A DNA stretch of 64,000 bases, taken from the NCBI GenBank assembly GCA_963730535.1, contig CAVSRU010000014.1, positions 62,001-126,000 of the forward strand, in the 5' to 3' direction. Below, piece by piece: positions 26,396 to 34,153 of this stretch. This DNA comes from DASSUW01 sp963730535 (lineage in GTDB: Bacteria > Actinomycetota > Thermoleophilia > Solirubrobacterales > Solirubrobacteraceae). Position 1 is the first letter of the stretch; the number at the start of each line of letters is the position of its first letter. Made by a program: the position numbers and the translations under genes. The notes beneath the pieces are model-generated. The model saw only the letters and a list, made by a program, of their open reading frames with translations. It was not told the origin of the DNA and searched no databases.

Positions 26396-27219
26396 GAGCG
26401 GCCCGCAGCCGCCCTCAGGCGAAGCAAGAGCAGCGCCGGTCTGCCTTCCGCCCGCTCGCTCCTTCGTCCAGCGCGGGCGTGCCGGGCTGCAGGGCGAGTG
26501 CTTCGGTCTACCCCGGTGCCTCGGACGCCGCTGGCGGCGTCGACGCGCGGCGGTGGCGGATCGCTGAGCAGCAACCCCGCCATGAGCGCCGCCAGCACGC
26601 CGCCGCCCAGCAAGACGATCCAAACGTTCGAGCCGTCGCTCGCCGGCGCCGGGGTGGCCGCGCTCGGGGCCTCGACGACCTCGTCGACGCGGGCGACCGG
26701 CAGCGCGTCCTCGCCCACGCCCGGAAGCGTCCTCGCCGGGCGGGGCGTAAGCCCGGCTGTGAGCTTCGCGTAGGCCTCTTTGCTCTCGCTGGGCAGGGTC
26801 ACCCAGACCACGACCCCGTCCGCGTCCCCCACGCGCATCAGCCCGGCGGAGGGCACCACGGTGACGGAGACGCGGACCACCTCGCCGCGCTCCTCGGCGG
26901 GGATCGTGAGCGTGCTCTTGTACCAGGGCAGCCCGCGCGCAGGGCGGTCCGTGTCCGTACCCCGGGGGCGGGGGCGGGGGCCGACCGCGAGCGCCGTCGC
27001 CGCCTCCGGATCGGAGACCTCCCTGCACTCGCTCGCCCCACAGACCTTCGCGGAGCTGATCTCCGTGGCCTCCAAAGCCAGCCTGTCCTCCAAACGCAGC
27101 AACTCCCAGGCCACCGCACTCGGCGGCACGAGCAGGGGGAGCACAGCGGCCGCCGCGAGGAGCCCAACCGCAACGAGCACCAGTCGCCTTGACCGCCTGG
27201 TCGCGATGGCATCCCTCAT
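26344..27219 (-). CDS. secreted/membrane-anchored protein of unknown function
   Basis: 291 codons. N-terminal signal or anchor (RRLVLVAVGLLAAAAVLPLL), an extracytoplasmic domain containing a cysteine pair (AKVCGASECREV), LTIPAEERGEVVRVSVTVVP and VVVWVTLPSESKEA, then a second hydrophobic helix (about 200-220). The tail after it is arginine-rich and overlaps the neighbouring gene, so the true end is less certain than the start. AAAGGAGA 9 nt before the ATG supports the start. No family recognised. Confidence 0.55.
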   Translation of the reverse strand: MRDAIATRRSRRLVLVAVGLLAAAAVLPLLVPPSAVAWELLRLEDRLALEATEISSAKVCGASECREVSDPEAATALAVGPRPRPRGTDTDRPARGLPWYKSTLTIPAEERGEVVRVSVTVVPSAGLMRVGDADGVVVWVTLPSESKEAYAKLTAGLTPRPARTLPGVGEDALPVARVDEVVEAPSAATPAPASDGSNVWIVLLGGGVLAALMAGLLLSDPPPPRVDAASGVRGTGVDRSTRPAARHARAGRRSERAEGRPALLLLRLRAAAGRSQRCTRAASSRSVAASR

Positions 27220-27474
27220 GGTGGCGGGTCTCCTTTGAATAGTGCGCGCAGCATCAGCGCACTCAGGCCAGTTCGGTCCACACTAGTCTCGATCGCAAGC
27301 GATAGCCAGGGAACGGACCGAGGGGCAACGCTCAGTTTCCGTATCCCAAAGAAGAGCGGGCGTCTCGTTTCGCTCGCTCCGAACGAATAGTGCTAGCGCG
27401 AGCGTGGCCGGACCCACGGCGTGGTCCGTTTCGCGGAGACGTCGAACGGCGGGACGTGCAGGGAGAAGGTCGAG

Positions 27475-27547
27475 AGCGGCGGACGGGGGTCGAACCCGCG
27501 ACCTGCGGCTTGGGAAGCCGCCGCTCTGCCAACTGAGCTACCGCCGC
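27475..27547 (-). tRNA. tRNA-Gly (anticodon CCC)
   Basis: Cloverleaf on the minus strand: acceptor GCGGCGG pairs with CCGCCGC, D-arm GCTCAGTTGGCAGAGC, anticodon stem GCGGC/GCCGC with loop TTCCCAA (anticodon CCC), T-arm GCGGGTTCGACCCCCG-like, and discriminator T (U73, as usual in bacterial tRNA-Gly). CCA is not encoded. Confidence 0.95.
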
Positions 27548-27576
27548 GCGGGGCCAAGACTAGCTGATCACCGGGA

Positions 27577-27582
27577 TACCCT
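27577..27582 (+). promoter_or_regulatory. putative leaderless -10 (TACCCT) of the ccmG operon
   Basis: TANNNT hexamer 6 nt before the GTG at 27589. It supports GTG as the true start of the first gene of the operon. Confidence 0.45.
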
Positions 27583-27588
27583 GAAGGC

Positions 27589-28131
27589 GTGCGCCCGCGC
27601 GTCTACTGGCCGATCACGCTCGCCGCCGCCGCGCTCGTGGCGCTGCTGACGTACGGGGTCGCGTCGACCGGCCCGGACACGTCGATCGACGAGCGGCTGC
27701 AGGCCGGCGAGCGGGTCGAGGCGCCGGTGAGAGACCTTCCGCGGCTCGGCGCCGCCGGGACCGGCTCGCTCGCCGACCACACCGGCAAGGTGGTGGTGCT
27801 CAACGTGTGGGCGTCGTGGTGCCCGCCGTGCACGTCCGAGATGCCGCTGCTCCAGCGCACGCACGAGAAGATCTCGCCGCAGGGCGGGCTCGTGCTCGGG
27901 ATCGACACCCAGGACGCGTCCGAGGACGCGCTGGCCTTCCTGCGCGAGAAGGAGATCAAGTTCGCCAGCCTGCGCGATCGCGACCGCGAGTACGGCCGTT
28001 CGCTGGGCGTCAGCGGCTACCCGGAGACGTTCCTGGTCGACCGTGACGGCAAGATCGCCGCCATGCGCCGTGGCCCCGTGACGCAGGCCTGGCTCGACGA
28101 GCACCTGCCTCCGCTGCTGGGAGAGACGTGA
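27589..28131 (+). CDS. ccmG: TlpA/CcmG-type thiol-disulfide oxidoreductase
   Basis: 180 residues: an N-terminal membrane anchor (WPITLAAAALVALLTYGVAS) and an outward-facing thioredoxin fold with VVLNVWASWCPPCTSEMPLL (CPPC) and the cis-proline loop SGYPETFLVDRDG. It keeps apocytochrome c heme-site cysteines reduced. First gene of a three-gene operon with ccmH and ccdA, joined by 4-bp overlaps, which assigns it to cytochrome c maturation rather than general thiol metabolism. Confidence 0.92.
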   Translation: MRPRVYWPITLAAAALVALLTYGVASTGPDTSIDERLQAGERVEAPVRDLPRLGAAGTGSLADHTGKVVVLNVWASWCPPCTSEMPLLQRTHEKISPQGGLVLGIDTQDASEDALAFLREKEIKFASLRDRDREYGRSLGVSGYPETFLVDRDGKIAAMRRGPVTQAWLDEHLPPLLGET

Positions 28132-28568
28132 GAGCGCTCGTCGCGCTCGTGCTGCTGCTCGGGCTGACCGCCGCGGCCCCGGCCGAGCCCCGCGCCACGC
28201 TGCCCGACATCGAGGACGAGGTCATGTGCGTCGAGTGCCGGACGGCGCTCAACGTCTCCACGGCGCCGGTCGCCGACCAGGAGCGGGCGTTCATCCGCGC
28301 GCGGATCGCCGAGGGGATGAGCAAGGAGGAGATCAAGGCCGCGCTCGTCGCCGAGTACGGTCCCGACGTCCTCGCCGAGCCTGACCCCGAGGGGTTCGAC
28401 CTCGCGGCCTGGCTCGTGCCGGGAGCCGCGATCGCGCTGGCGGCGCTCGGCGTGGCGCTGCTCGCGCGCCGGTGGCGGCGGAGCGACGACGATCCCGCCG
28501 CCGGGCCGGAGCTCGACCCCGAGGACGCGAGCCGCCTCGACCAAGAACTGCGCGCGTTCGACGCGTGA
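28128..28568 (+). CDS. ccmH: CcmH, cytochrome c biogenesis thiol protein
   Basis: 146 residues: a signal sequence, then the CcmH helical domain with the redox pair in EVMCVECRTALNVSTAP (CVEC in place of the common CPVC), FIRARIAEGMSKEEI and YGPDVLAEP, then one transmembrane helix and a short acidic tail. It receives electrons from CcmG and reduces apocytochrome c. GTG start and TGA stop overlap both neighbours by 4 bp. Its presence beside a cysteine-type CcmE elsewhere in the window is notable. Confidence 0.92.
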   Translation: MRALVALVLLLGLTAAAPAEPRATLPDIEDEVMCVECRTALNVSTAPVADQERAFIRARIAEGMSKEEIKAALVAEYGPDVLAEPDPEGFDLAAWLVPGAAIALAALGVALLARRWRRSDDDPAAGPELDPEDASRLDQELRAFDA

Positions 28569-29311
28569 CGGAGGGCGTCGATACCACGGTCATCGCCGCG
28601 TTCGCGGTCGGCTTCGTGTCGTTCATCTCCCCCTGCGTGCTGCCGCTCGTGCCCGGCTATCTGTCCGCCGTCTCCGGCGTCTCGCTGGCCGAGCTGCAAC
28701 ACGGCGAGCGCCGCCTGAGCCGCGTGCTGCTCCCCGCGATCGTCTTCTGCCTCTCCTTCACCGTCGTCTTCGTCGCCCTCGGCATGACCGCCACCGGCCT
28801 CGGCTCGACGCTCCAGGACGAGCGCGGGACGCTCGACAAGGTGGCGGGAGTGGTGATCATCGCGCTCGGCGTCTTCTTCCTGCTGACGCCGTTCGTCCCC
28901 CGCCTGAACCGCGAGTGGCGGCCGGACGCGCTCATCTCCCGCGCCGGCTCGGGCGGCCCGCTGATCGCCGGCGCCGCCTTCGCGTTCGCCTGGACGCCGT
29001 GCGTCGGCCCCACCCTCGGCACCATCCTGACCGCGGCGTCGGTCCGCGACACGGTCGGCGAGGGAGCCGTCCTGCTGCTCTTCTACTCCGCCGGCCTCGC
29101 GGTCCCGTTCCTCATCACCGCCGTCGCCTTCACCCGCGCCACCGCCGCCTTCCGCTGGCTCCGCAACCGCTACCTGATCATCACCGCGATCTCGGGAGCC
29201 GTCCTCATCGCCATGGGCGTCCTCCTCTACACCGGCGAGCTCACGCAGCTCAACCTCGAGGCCCAGGAGGCGCTCGACCGACTGGGCCTGAACTTCTTCG
29301 ACGACGTCTGA
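28565..29311 (+). CDS. ccdA: CcdA, thiol reductant membrane transporter
   Basis: 248 residues, six transmembrane helices. Both redox cysteines lie in their canonical motifs: FISPCVLPLVPGYLSAVSG near the N-terminus and FAWTPCVGPTLGTIL in the fourth helix. It moves electrons from cytoplasmic thioredoxin to CcmG. GTG start overlaps the ccmH stop. It ends 3 bp from the convergent argS stop, with no terminator hairpin between. Confidence 0.94.
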   Translation: MTEGVDTTVIAAFAVGFVSFISPCVLPLVPGYLSAVSGVSLAELQHGERRLSRVLLPAIVFCLSFTVVFVALGMTATGLGSTLQDERGTLDKVAGVVIIALGVFFLLTPFVPRLNREWRPDALISRAGSGGPLIAGAAFAFAWTPCVGPTLGTILTAASVRDTVGEGAVLLLFYSAGLAVPFLITAVAFTRATAAFRWLRNRYLIITAISGAVLIAMGVLLYTGELTQLNLEAQEALDRLGLNFFDDV

Positions 29312-29314
29312 CCG

Positions 29315-30937
29315 TTACATCGTGTCCGGCGCGGAGACACCGAGGACGCCGAGCGCGCGGGCGATGGTGCCCTTGGTGGCGACGGAGAGGCCGATCCGGA
29401 ACGACTCGACGGCCTCAGGCTCGGCGCCGACCACGCGGCAGTCGCGGTAGAAGGCCGTGAAGGTCTGGGCGAGCTCGAGCGCGTAGACGGCGATCCGGTG
29501 CGGCGCGCGCCGCTCTGCCGCCTCGGCGACCTCGGCGGGGAAGGCGAGCAGCTTCTTGACCAGCTCGCGCTCGGCCGGATGCAGCTCCAATCCGTCCGCG
29601 GAGGCCTCCAGCGCCGCGCCGACCCGCTTGTCCCCCGCCTTGCGCAGCATCGAGGCGATCCGCGCGTGGGCGTACTGGATGTAGTAGACGGGGTTCTCGC
29701 TCGACTGGTCGCGCGCGAGGTCGAGGTCGAGGTCGACCGTGGAGTCGTGCGAGCGCTGGAGCATGAAGAAGCGCGTGACGTCGACGCCGATCTCGTCGAT
29801 CAGCTCGTCGAGCGTGATGAAGTCGCCCCGGCGCTTCGACATCGAGGCGCGCTCGCCGCGCTCGACCACGTGCACGAACTGCAGCATCGGGATCTCGAGC
29901 CGGTCCGGGTCGGCGCCGAGCGTGGAGAGTGCCGCCTTCATGCGGGCGATGTAGCCGTGATGGTCCGAGCCGAGCGGCGTGATCAGCCGGTCGAAGCCCC
30001 GCTCGAGCTTGTTCTCGAGGTAGGCGAGGTCGGCCGCGAAGTAGGTCGGATCGCCGCTCGAGCGCCGCAGCACGCGGTCCTTGTCGTCGCCGAACGTCGT
30101 CGTCCGCAGCCACGTCGCGCCCTCGGAGTCGTAGCGGTGCCCGGCCTCGGCGACCTGCTGGAACGCGCGGTCGATCGCCGACGGGTCGCCCTCGTGCAGC
30201 GTCAGCTCCGAGAACCAGACGTCGAACGTCACCCGGTAGCGCTCCAGCGTCTCCTTGATCCGCCCGATCAGGATGTGGCCGCCCTCGACCGCCAGCTCCT
30301 CGGCGTCGCGCTCGGCGGCTCCCGGGATCTCCGCCGCCAGCTCCGCCACGTACTCGGCCTGGTAGCCGCCCTCGGGCGGCTGCTCGCCACGGGCCCGCGC
30401 CCGGATCGACTCGCCGAGCTTGATCAGCTGCGAGCCGGCGTCGTTGAAGTAGTACTCGCGGGCGACCTCGTGGCCGGCCAGCTCGAGCAGCCGCGCCAGC
30501 CCGTCGCCGTACGCCGCATGGCGCCCGCTGGCGGCGGTCAGCGGGCCGGTCGGGTTGGCGGAGACGAACTCGATGAGCACGCGCTCCGGCCGCTCCGCGA
30601 CCCCTGCGCCCCACGCGTCGCCGGCCTCGACGATGTGGGCGGCGGCGGCCGTGTACCAGGCGTCGGCGAGGAAGAGGTTGAGGAATCCGGGGCCGGCCAC
30701 CTCGACCCGCTCGACCTGGTCCCCGAGGCGCGCGCTCAGCCCCTCCCCCAGGCGCTCGGCGATCTCCCGCGGCGGCGCCTTCAACGCCGGCGCCAGCAGC
30801 ATCGCGGCGTTCGTCGAGAAGTCCCCGAAGCCCGCCTGCCGCGGCCGCTCGAGCGTGAAGTCGGCGGGAGCGCCGTTGCGCAGCTCCGCCGCGGCGTCGC
30901 CCACCGCGGCCCGGAGGTCCTCGATCGGCGTGGCCAC
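29315..30937 (-). CDS. argS: arginyl-tRNA synthetase with altered HIGH motif
   Basis: 540 residues. N-terminal Arg-tRNA-synthetase domain (QAGFGDFSTNAAMLLA; VAGPGFLNLFL), class I catalytic core with VSANPTGP, the DHHGYIARMKAAL region, KMSKS-like ASMSKRRGDFITLDEL, and the C-terminal DALR anticodon domain. The HIGH motif usually read HVGH directly after PTGPL is TAAS here (residues 134-137), so both histidines are missing. GTG at 30937 has TACCAT 7 nt upstream. Only 1 bp separates it from the rlmH stop. Confidence 0.94.
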   Translation of the reverse strand: MATPIEDLRAAVGDAAAELRNGAPADFTLERPRQAGFGDFSTNAAMLLAPALKAPPREIAERLGEGLSARLGDQVERVEVAGPGFLNLFLADAWYTAAAAHIVEAGDAWGAGVAERPERVLIEFVSANPTGPLTAASGRHAAYGDGLARLLELAGHEVAREYYFNDAGSQLIKLGESIRARARGEQPPEGGYQAEYVAELAAEIPGAAERDAEELAVEGGHILIGRIKETLERYRVTFDVWFSELTLHEGDPSAIDRAFQQVAEAGHRYDSEGATWLRTTTFGDDKDRVLRRSSGDPTYFAADLAYLENKLERGFDRLITPLGSDHHGYIARMKAALSTLGADPDRLEIPMLQFVHVVERGERASMSKRRGDFITLDELIDEIGVDVTRFFMLQRSHDSTVDLDLDLARDQSSENPVYYIQYAHARIASMLRKAGDKRVGAALEASADGLELHPAERELVKKLLAFPAEVAEAAERRAPHRIAVYALELAQTFTAFYRDCRVVGAEPEAVESFRIGLSVATKGTIARALGVLGVSAPDTM

Positions 30938-30938
30938 G

Positions 30939-31346
30939 TCAGTGATGGTAGGGCTCGCCGGCGAGGATCTTGTGCGCCCGGAAGAGCTGCTCGAGCAGGA
31001 CGACGCGGGCGAGCTGGTGCGGGAGCGTCATCGGGCCCAGCGAGAGCCGGTGGTCGCTGCGGGAGAGCGTTGTGCCGAACGGGCCGCCGATCACGAAGCA
31101 GACGTCGCGTCCCGCCTGGCGGCGCTCCTCGAGCCAGCGCGCGAACGCCTCCGAGCTGTAGACCGTGCCGCCGGCGTCGAGCAGCGACACGTAGGCGCGC
31201 TCGGGGATCCGGCGCTCCACCTGCTCGTCCTCGCGGACCTCGATCAGGGTGAGCCGGGTGTGGCGGGTGAGGAGCCGCTCGTAGTGCTGCACGTCGTCGG
31301 AGAACGGCGACCGCACCCGGCCGACGGCGAGCACCGTGTAGCGCAC
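30939..31346 (-). CDS. rlmH: RlmH, 23S rRNA pseudouridine-1915 N3-methyltransferase
   Basis: 135 residues of the SPOUT family: VCFVIGGPFGTTLSRSDHRL (GGPxG SAM-binding knot), PHQLARVVLLEQLFRAHKIL and the ending GEPYHH are all diagnostic. GTG at 31346 is chosen because it gives a start like the family's and because TAGTAT lies 7 nt upstream. Confidence 0.93.
   Translation of the reverse strand: MRYTVLAVGRVRSPFSDDVQHYERLLTRHTRLTLIEVREDEQVERRIPERAYVSLLDAGGTVYSSEAFARWLEERRQAGRDVCFVIGGPFGTTLSRSDHRLSLGPMTLPHQLARVVLLEQLFRAHKILAGEPYHH
30945..30950 (-). promoter_or_regulatory. putative leaderless -10 (TACCAT) of argS
   Basis: TANNNT hexamer 7 nt before the argS GTG, inside the end of rlmH, giving argS its own promoter. 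Confidence 0.4.
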
Positions 31347-31353
31347 CGCTGCG

Positions 31354-31359
31354 ATACTA
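31354..31359 (-). promoter_or_regulatory. putative leaderless -10 (TAGTAT) of rlmH
   Basis: TANNNT hexamer 7 nt before GTG 31346. On the plus strand the same bases form GATACT, 6 nt before the DUF3467 GTG at 31365, so the 18-bp gap may fire both ways. Confidence 0.45.
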
Positions 31360-31364
31360 GGCGC

Positions 31365-31673
31365 GTGGACGACGAGCCGGCCGAGCGCCGCATCAACCTC
31401 CACACCTCACCGGAGGTCATGGCGAGCCAGTACGCGAACTTCGCGAACGTCTCGCACTCGGACTACGAGTTCACGATCACCTTCGCGCGCGTCGACCACG
31501 AGGTCGAGAGCGAGGAGGTCCCGGGCGTGGTCGTCTCCCGCATGAGCGTCTCGCCGCGCTTCATGCGCGAGCTGATCGACGCGATGGAGGACAACTGGTC
31601 CAAGTGGCAGACGAAGGAGGGCATCAAGAACCTGCCCGAGGTGCAGCGGCGGCGCCCTCCTGAGAGCGCCTGA
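31365..31673 (+). CDS. DUF3467 family protein
   Basis: 102 residues: INLHTSPEVMASQYANFANV followed by SDYEFTITFARVDHE, VVSRMSVSPRFMRELIDAME and DNWSKWQTKEGIKNLPE, matching DUF3467, a small cytoplasmic family often described as ParM/Hsp-like adapters but without settled function. GTG at 31365 is the only start close to the family's length. The 3' end overlaps the convergent M48 peptidase gene by 50 bp. Confidence 0.85.
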   Translation: MDDEPAERRINLHTSPEVMASQYANFANVSHSDYEFTITFARVDHEVESEEVPGVVVSRMSVSPRFMRELIDAMEDNWSKWQTKEGIKNLPEVQRRRPPESA

Positions 31674-32866
31674 ACGCCAGCGACTGGCCGATCCGCTCCA
31701 TCGCGGTCGGGTGGGTGCCGAGCAGGGCATGGACCCAGCCGGGCGGGTCGGGGTCCGACACATTCTTGACGGTGATCCGCCGCTGGAACGCGATCAGGTC
31801 ATCGGGGTCCCCGGTCAGCTCCATCGCATAGCGGTCGGCGCGCGCCTCGACCGCTCGCGAGAGCCCGTTGGACACGAAGGTGATGCCGGGGACGACGAGC
31901 GCGATCGCCAGCGCCACGGCGGGGACGGCGGCGGGCTTGCCGAGGCTGTCGGGAGCGAGCTGCTCGGCGATCCGGGCCACGGCCAGCATCCCGAACGGGG
32001 CGACGATGGCGAGGTAGAGCAGCCCGCGCGGCACGTCGTGGTGGTGCACGTGGCCGAGCTCGTGGGCGACCACCAGCCGCACCTCCGCGGGCGTGAAGTC
32101 GTCGAGCAGGTTGTCGTAGAGCACCACCCGCTTGGTGGAGCCGAGGCCCGCGACGTAGGCGTTGGCCGCGGTCGTCCGGCGCGAGGCGTCCATCACGTAG
32201 ACCTCGCCGACCTCGACGTCGGCGCGCGCCGCCAGCTCGAGCACGTCCCGCCGCAGCTCCCCGGCCTTGAGCGGCTCGAAGCGGTTGAACACCGGGTCGA
32301 GGACGATCGGGCTCGCGTAGGTCATGATCACGCCGAAGGTGACCGCCAGGGCCGCTCCCGCCGCCCACCAGCGGCGGCCGAAGCGCCGCATGGCGAACAC
32401 CAGCACCGCGCCCCCGGCGCCGACGATGACGGCCTCGATCGCGATCCCCTTGGCGACGTCGCCCGCCCAGCCGAGCCAGCTCTGGGTCACGAGGCCGACG
32501 TCCATGGCCCGCTGGCGGGCGATCGCGCTCGCCGGCAGGGTCACGACGGTGACGGCCACCGCGAGCGCCGCCGCGGTCGCGGCGCCGGCCGGCCACAGGG
32601 CGGCGGAAGCTCTCCCGCAGCCGCGCCGGGGGACGGCGCACGACCCACACGAGCAGCCCGAGCTCGAGCGCGAGGCGAACGCCGAAGAGCACGTACTGCC
32701 CGGAACGGAAGTCCTCGGCCCGTTCGATGAACTCCGTGCTGAAGTAGCGTTGCGGCGCCACGTCGACCGGCTGCAGCTGGTCGCGCGGGCGGAAGACGAT
32801 GACGGCCGCCTCGGCCACCGCCAGCGCGGCGACGATGGTGACCGGCAGGCGGAGCCGTCGTGGCAC
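31624..32866 (-). CDS. M48-family membrane metallopeptidase (frameshifted)
   Basis: CAAX-protease-like/HtpX-like peptidase. The zinc motif is intact: RLVVAHELGHVHHHDVPRG (HExxH), with the third-ligand region RAVEARADRYAMELTG downstream. Several transmembrane helices. The N-terminal 90 residues (VTIVAALAVAEAAVIVF to RLRESFRR) and the rest (ALWPAGAATAAALAV onward) lie in different frames, and one extra base near 32596-32612 explains the shift. Either a sequence error or a real lesion. The start at GTG 32866 is supported by TATCGT 7 nt upstream; ATG 32893 would overlap the divergent start. Confidence 0.8.
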
Positions 32867-32873
32867 CGAATAG

Positions 32874-32879
32874 ACGATA
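32874..32879 (-). promoter_or_regulatory. putative leaderless -10 (TATCGT) of the M48 peptidase
   Basis: 7 nt before GTG 32866. On the plus strand it runs into TAACTC, 8 nt before the metallophosphoesterase ATG at 32892, again a back-to-back arrangement. Confidence 0.4.
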
Positions 32880-32891
32880 ACTCCCGCACGC

Positions 32892-33623
32892 ATGCGCGTC
32901 GCCATCGCGTCAGACATCCACGGCAACCGGCACGGGTTCGAGGCCGTCATCGAGGCCGCCGAGGCCGCGAGGGCCGACGAGCTGTGGTGCCTCGGCGACC
33001 TCGTCGGCTACGGCGCCGAGCCGGACGCGTGCGTGGCGCTGGCCGACGCCCACTGCGCGATCTGCCTGGCCGGCAACCACGATCTCGCGGTGGTCGACGT
33101 GATCTCCCTCGACGACTTCTCGCGCGGCGCCGCGCTCGCGGCCCGCTGGACGCAGGAGGTGATCACGCCGGCGACGCGCGAGTTCCTGCTCTCCCTCTCA
33201 CCCACCGGCAGCGGCAAGGGCTTCGGGCTCTTCCACGCGTCGCCGCGCGATCCGATCTGGGAGTACGTCCTCTCCACCCTCGCCGCCGAGCTGTGCCTCG
33301 ACGCCACCGACTACCGCGTGTCGCTGATCGGGCACTCCCACGTGGCGCTCTCCTTCCACCGGCCGGAGGGCGAGGCGGCGGGCGGCACGGTGCGCCGGGA
33401 GGGCGACGAGGTCGACCTCCGCACCGGCGAGTGGCTGCTCAACCCCGGGTCGGCGGGCCAGCCGCGCGACGGCGACGCCCGGGCCGCCTGGCTGATGCTC
33501 GACACCGACCGGATGACGGCCGTTTGGCAGCGGGCGGAGTACGACGTGGGCGGCGCGCAGGCCGCCATCCGCGCCGCCAACCTGCCGGACTCGCTCGCCG
33601 AACGGCTCCAGTACGGGCAGTAG
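32892..33623 (+). CDS. calcineurin-like metallophosphoesterase
   Basis: 243 residues with the complete metal-binding set in order: AIASDIHGN, CLGDLVGYG, LAGNHD, LFHASP and LIGHSHVALSF. Length and GDLVGYGAEPD resemble small YfcE/diadenosine-tetraphosphatase-like phosphodiesterases. Substrate unknown. Its ATG shares CATG with a possible ATG of the divergent peptidase gene. Confidence 0.9.
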   Translation: MRVAIASDIHGNRHGFEAVIEAAEAARADELWCLGDLVGYGAEPDACVALADAHCAICLAGNHDLAVVDVISLDDFSRGAALAARWTQEVITPATREFLLSLSPTGSGKGFGLFHASPRDPIWEYVLSTLAAELCLDATDYRVSLIGHSHVALSFHRPEGEAAGGTVRREGDEVDLRTGEWLLNPGSAGQPRDGDARAAWLMLDTDRMTAVWQRAEYDVGGAQAAIRAANLPDSLAERLQYGQ

Positions 33624-33640
33624 TACGCCCGGAGGGCCGC

Positions 33641-33646
33641 TAGCCT
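33641..33646 (+). promoter_or_regulatory. putative -10 (TAGCCT) of the lipoprotein-kinase operon
   Basis: TANNNT hexamer 12 nt before the ATG at 33659. Confidence 0.35.
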
Positions 33647-33658
33647 GCGAGGGCCGAA

Positions 33659-34153
33659 ATGCGTCACCGCGTCATCCTCCCCCTTGCGCTGGCCGCGCTG
33701 GCCGCGCCGGCGGTCGGCTGCGGGCAGGACGGCAACAGCCGCAACCTGATCCCGTCCGCCAACGCCGAGACTCTGGTCGCCACCGTCGACCGGATCGGTG
33801 CCGCCTGCGCCGACCACAACCTCAGCGAGGCCAATTCGGCGGTCGACGACGCCCGGGCCGAGATCGCCGAGCTGCCGCGACGGGTCGACGACGAGCTCGA
33901 GGCGAACATGAACGAGTGGCTGAACCGGATCGAGCGCCGTCTCGACCGCGACTGCAAGGAGGCCGAGGAGAAGGCGACTCCGGAGGCAACGGCGACCGAG
34001 ACGGCGACTCCCACGCCGACGACCACCCCGACGCCCACGCCGGAGGCGACCGAGACGCCCGAGCCCGAGCCGACCACGATCCCGCCCGAGGAGACCCCGG
34101 GTGAGGGCGACAGCGGCGGCGTGCTCGCACCCGACACCGGGAATGCCGAGTGA
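33659..34153 (+). CDS. Thr/Pro-rich lipoprotein
   Basis: 164 residues. Signal peptide with lipobox-like LAAPAVGC (Cys21) followed by a soluble helical domain (about 35-100; TVDRIGAACADHNLSEANSA) with two cysteines, then a low-complexity tail of TP/TE repeats (PTPTTTPTPTPEATETPEP). The tail is typical of a cell-wall-spanning linker. The TGA overlaps the ATG of the Ser/Thr kinase gene (TGATG), so it may be a sensor or partner of that kinase; this is inference. Confidence 0.7.
   Translation: MRHRVILPLALAALAAPAVGCGQDGNSRNLIPSANAETLVATVDRIGAACADHNLSEANSAVDDARAEIAELPRRVDDELEANMNEWLNRIERRLDRDCKEAEEKATPEATATETATPTPTTTPTPTPEATETPEPEPTTIPPEETPGEGDSGGVLAPDTGNAE

Noticed and set aside
27589..28131. General ResA/thioredoxin role for the CPPC protein
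   Set aside because: Overlap with ccmH and ccdA assigns it to cytochrome c maturation.
33950..34080. Tandem repeat or microsatellite in the lipoprotein gene
   Set aside because: The Thr/Pro codons vary in the third base and the repeat exists at protein level only.
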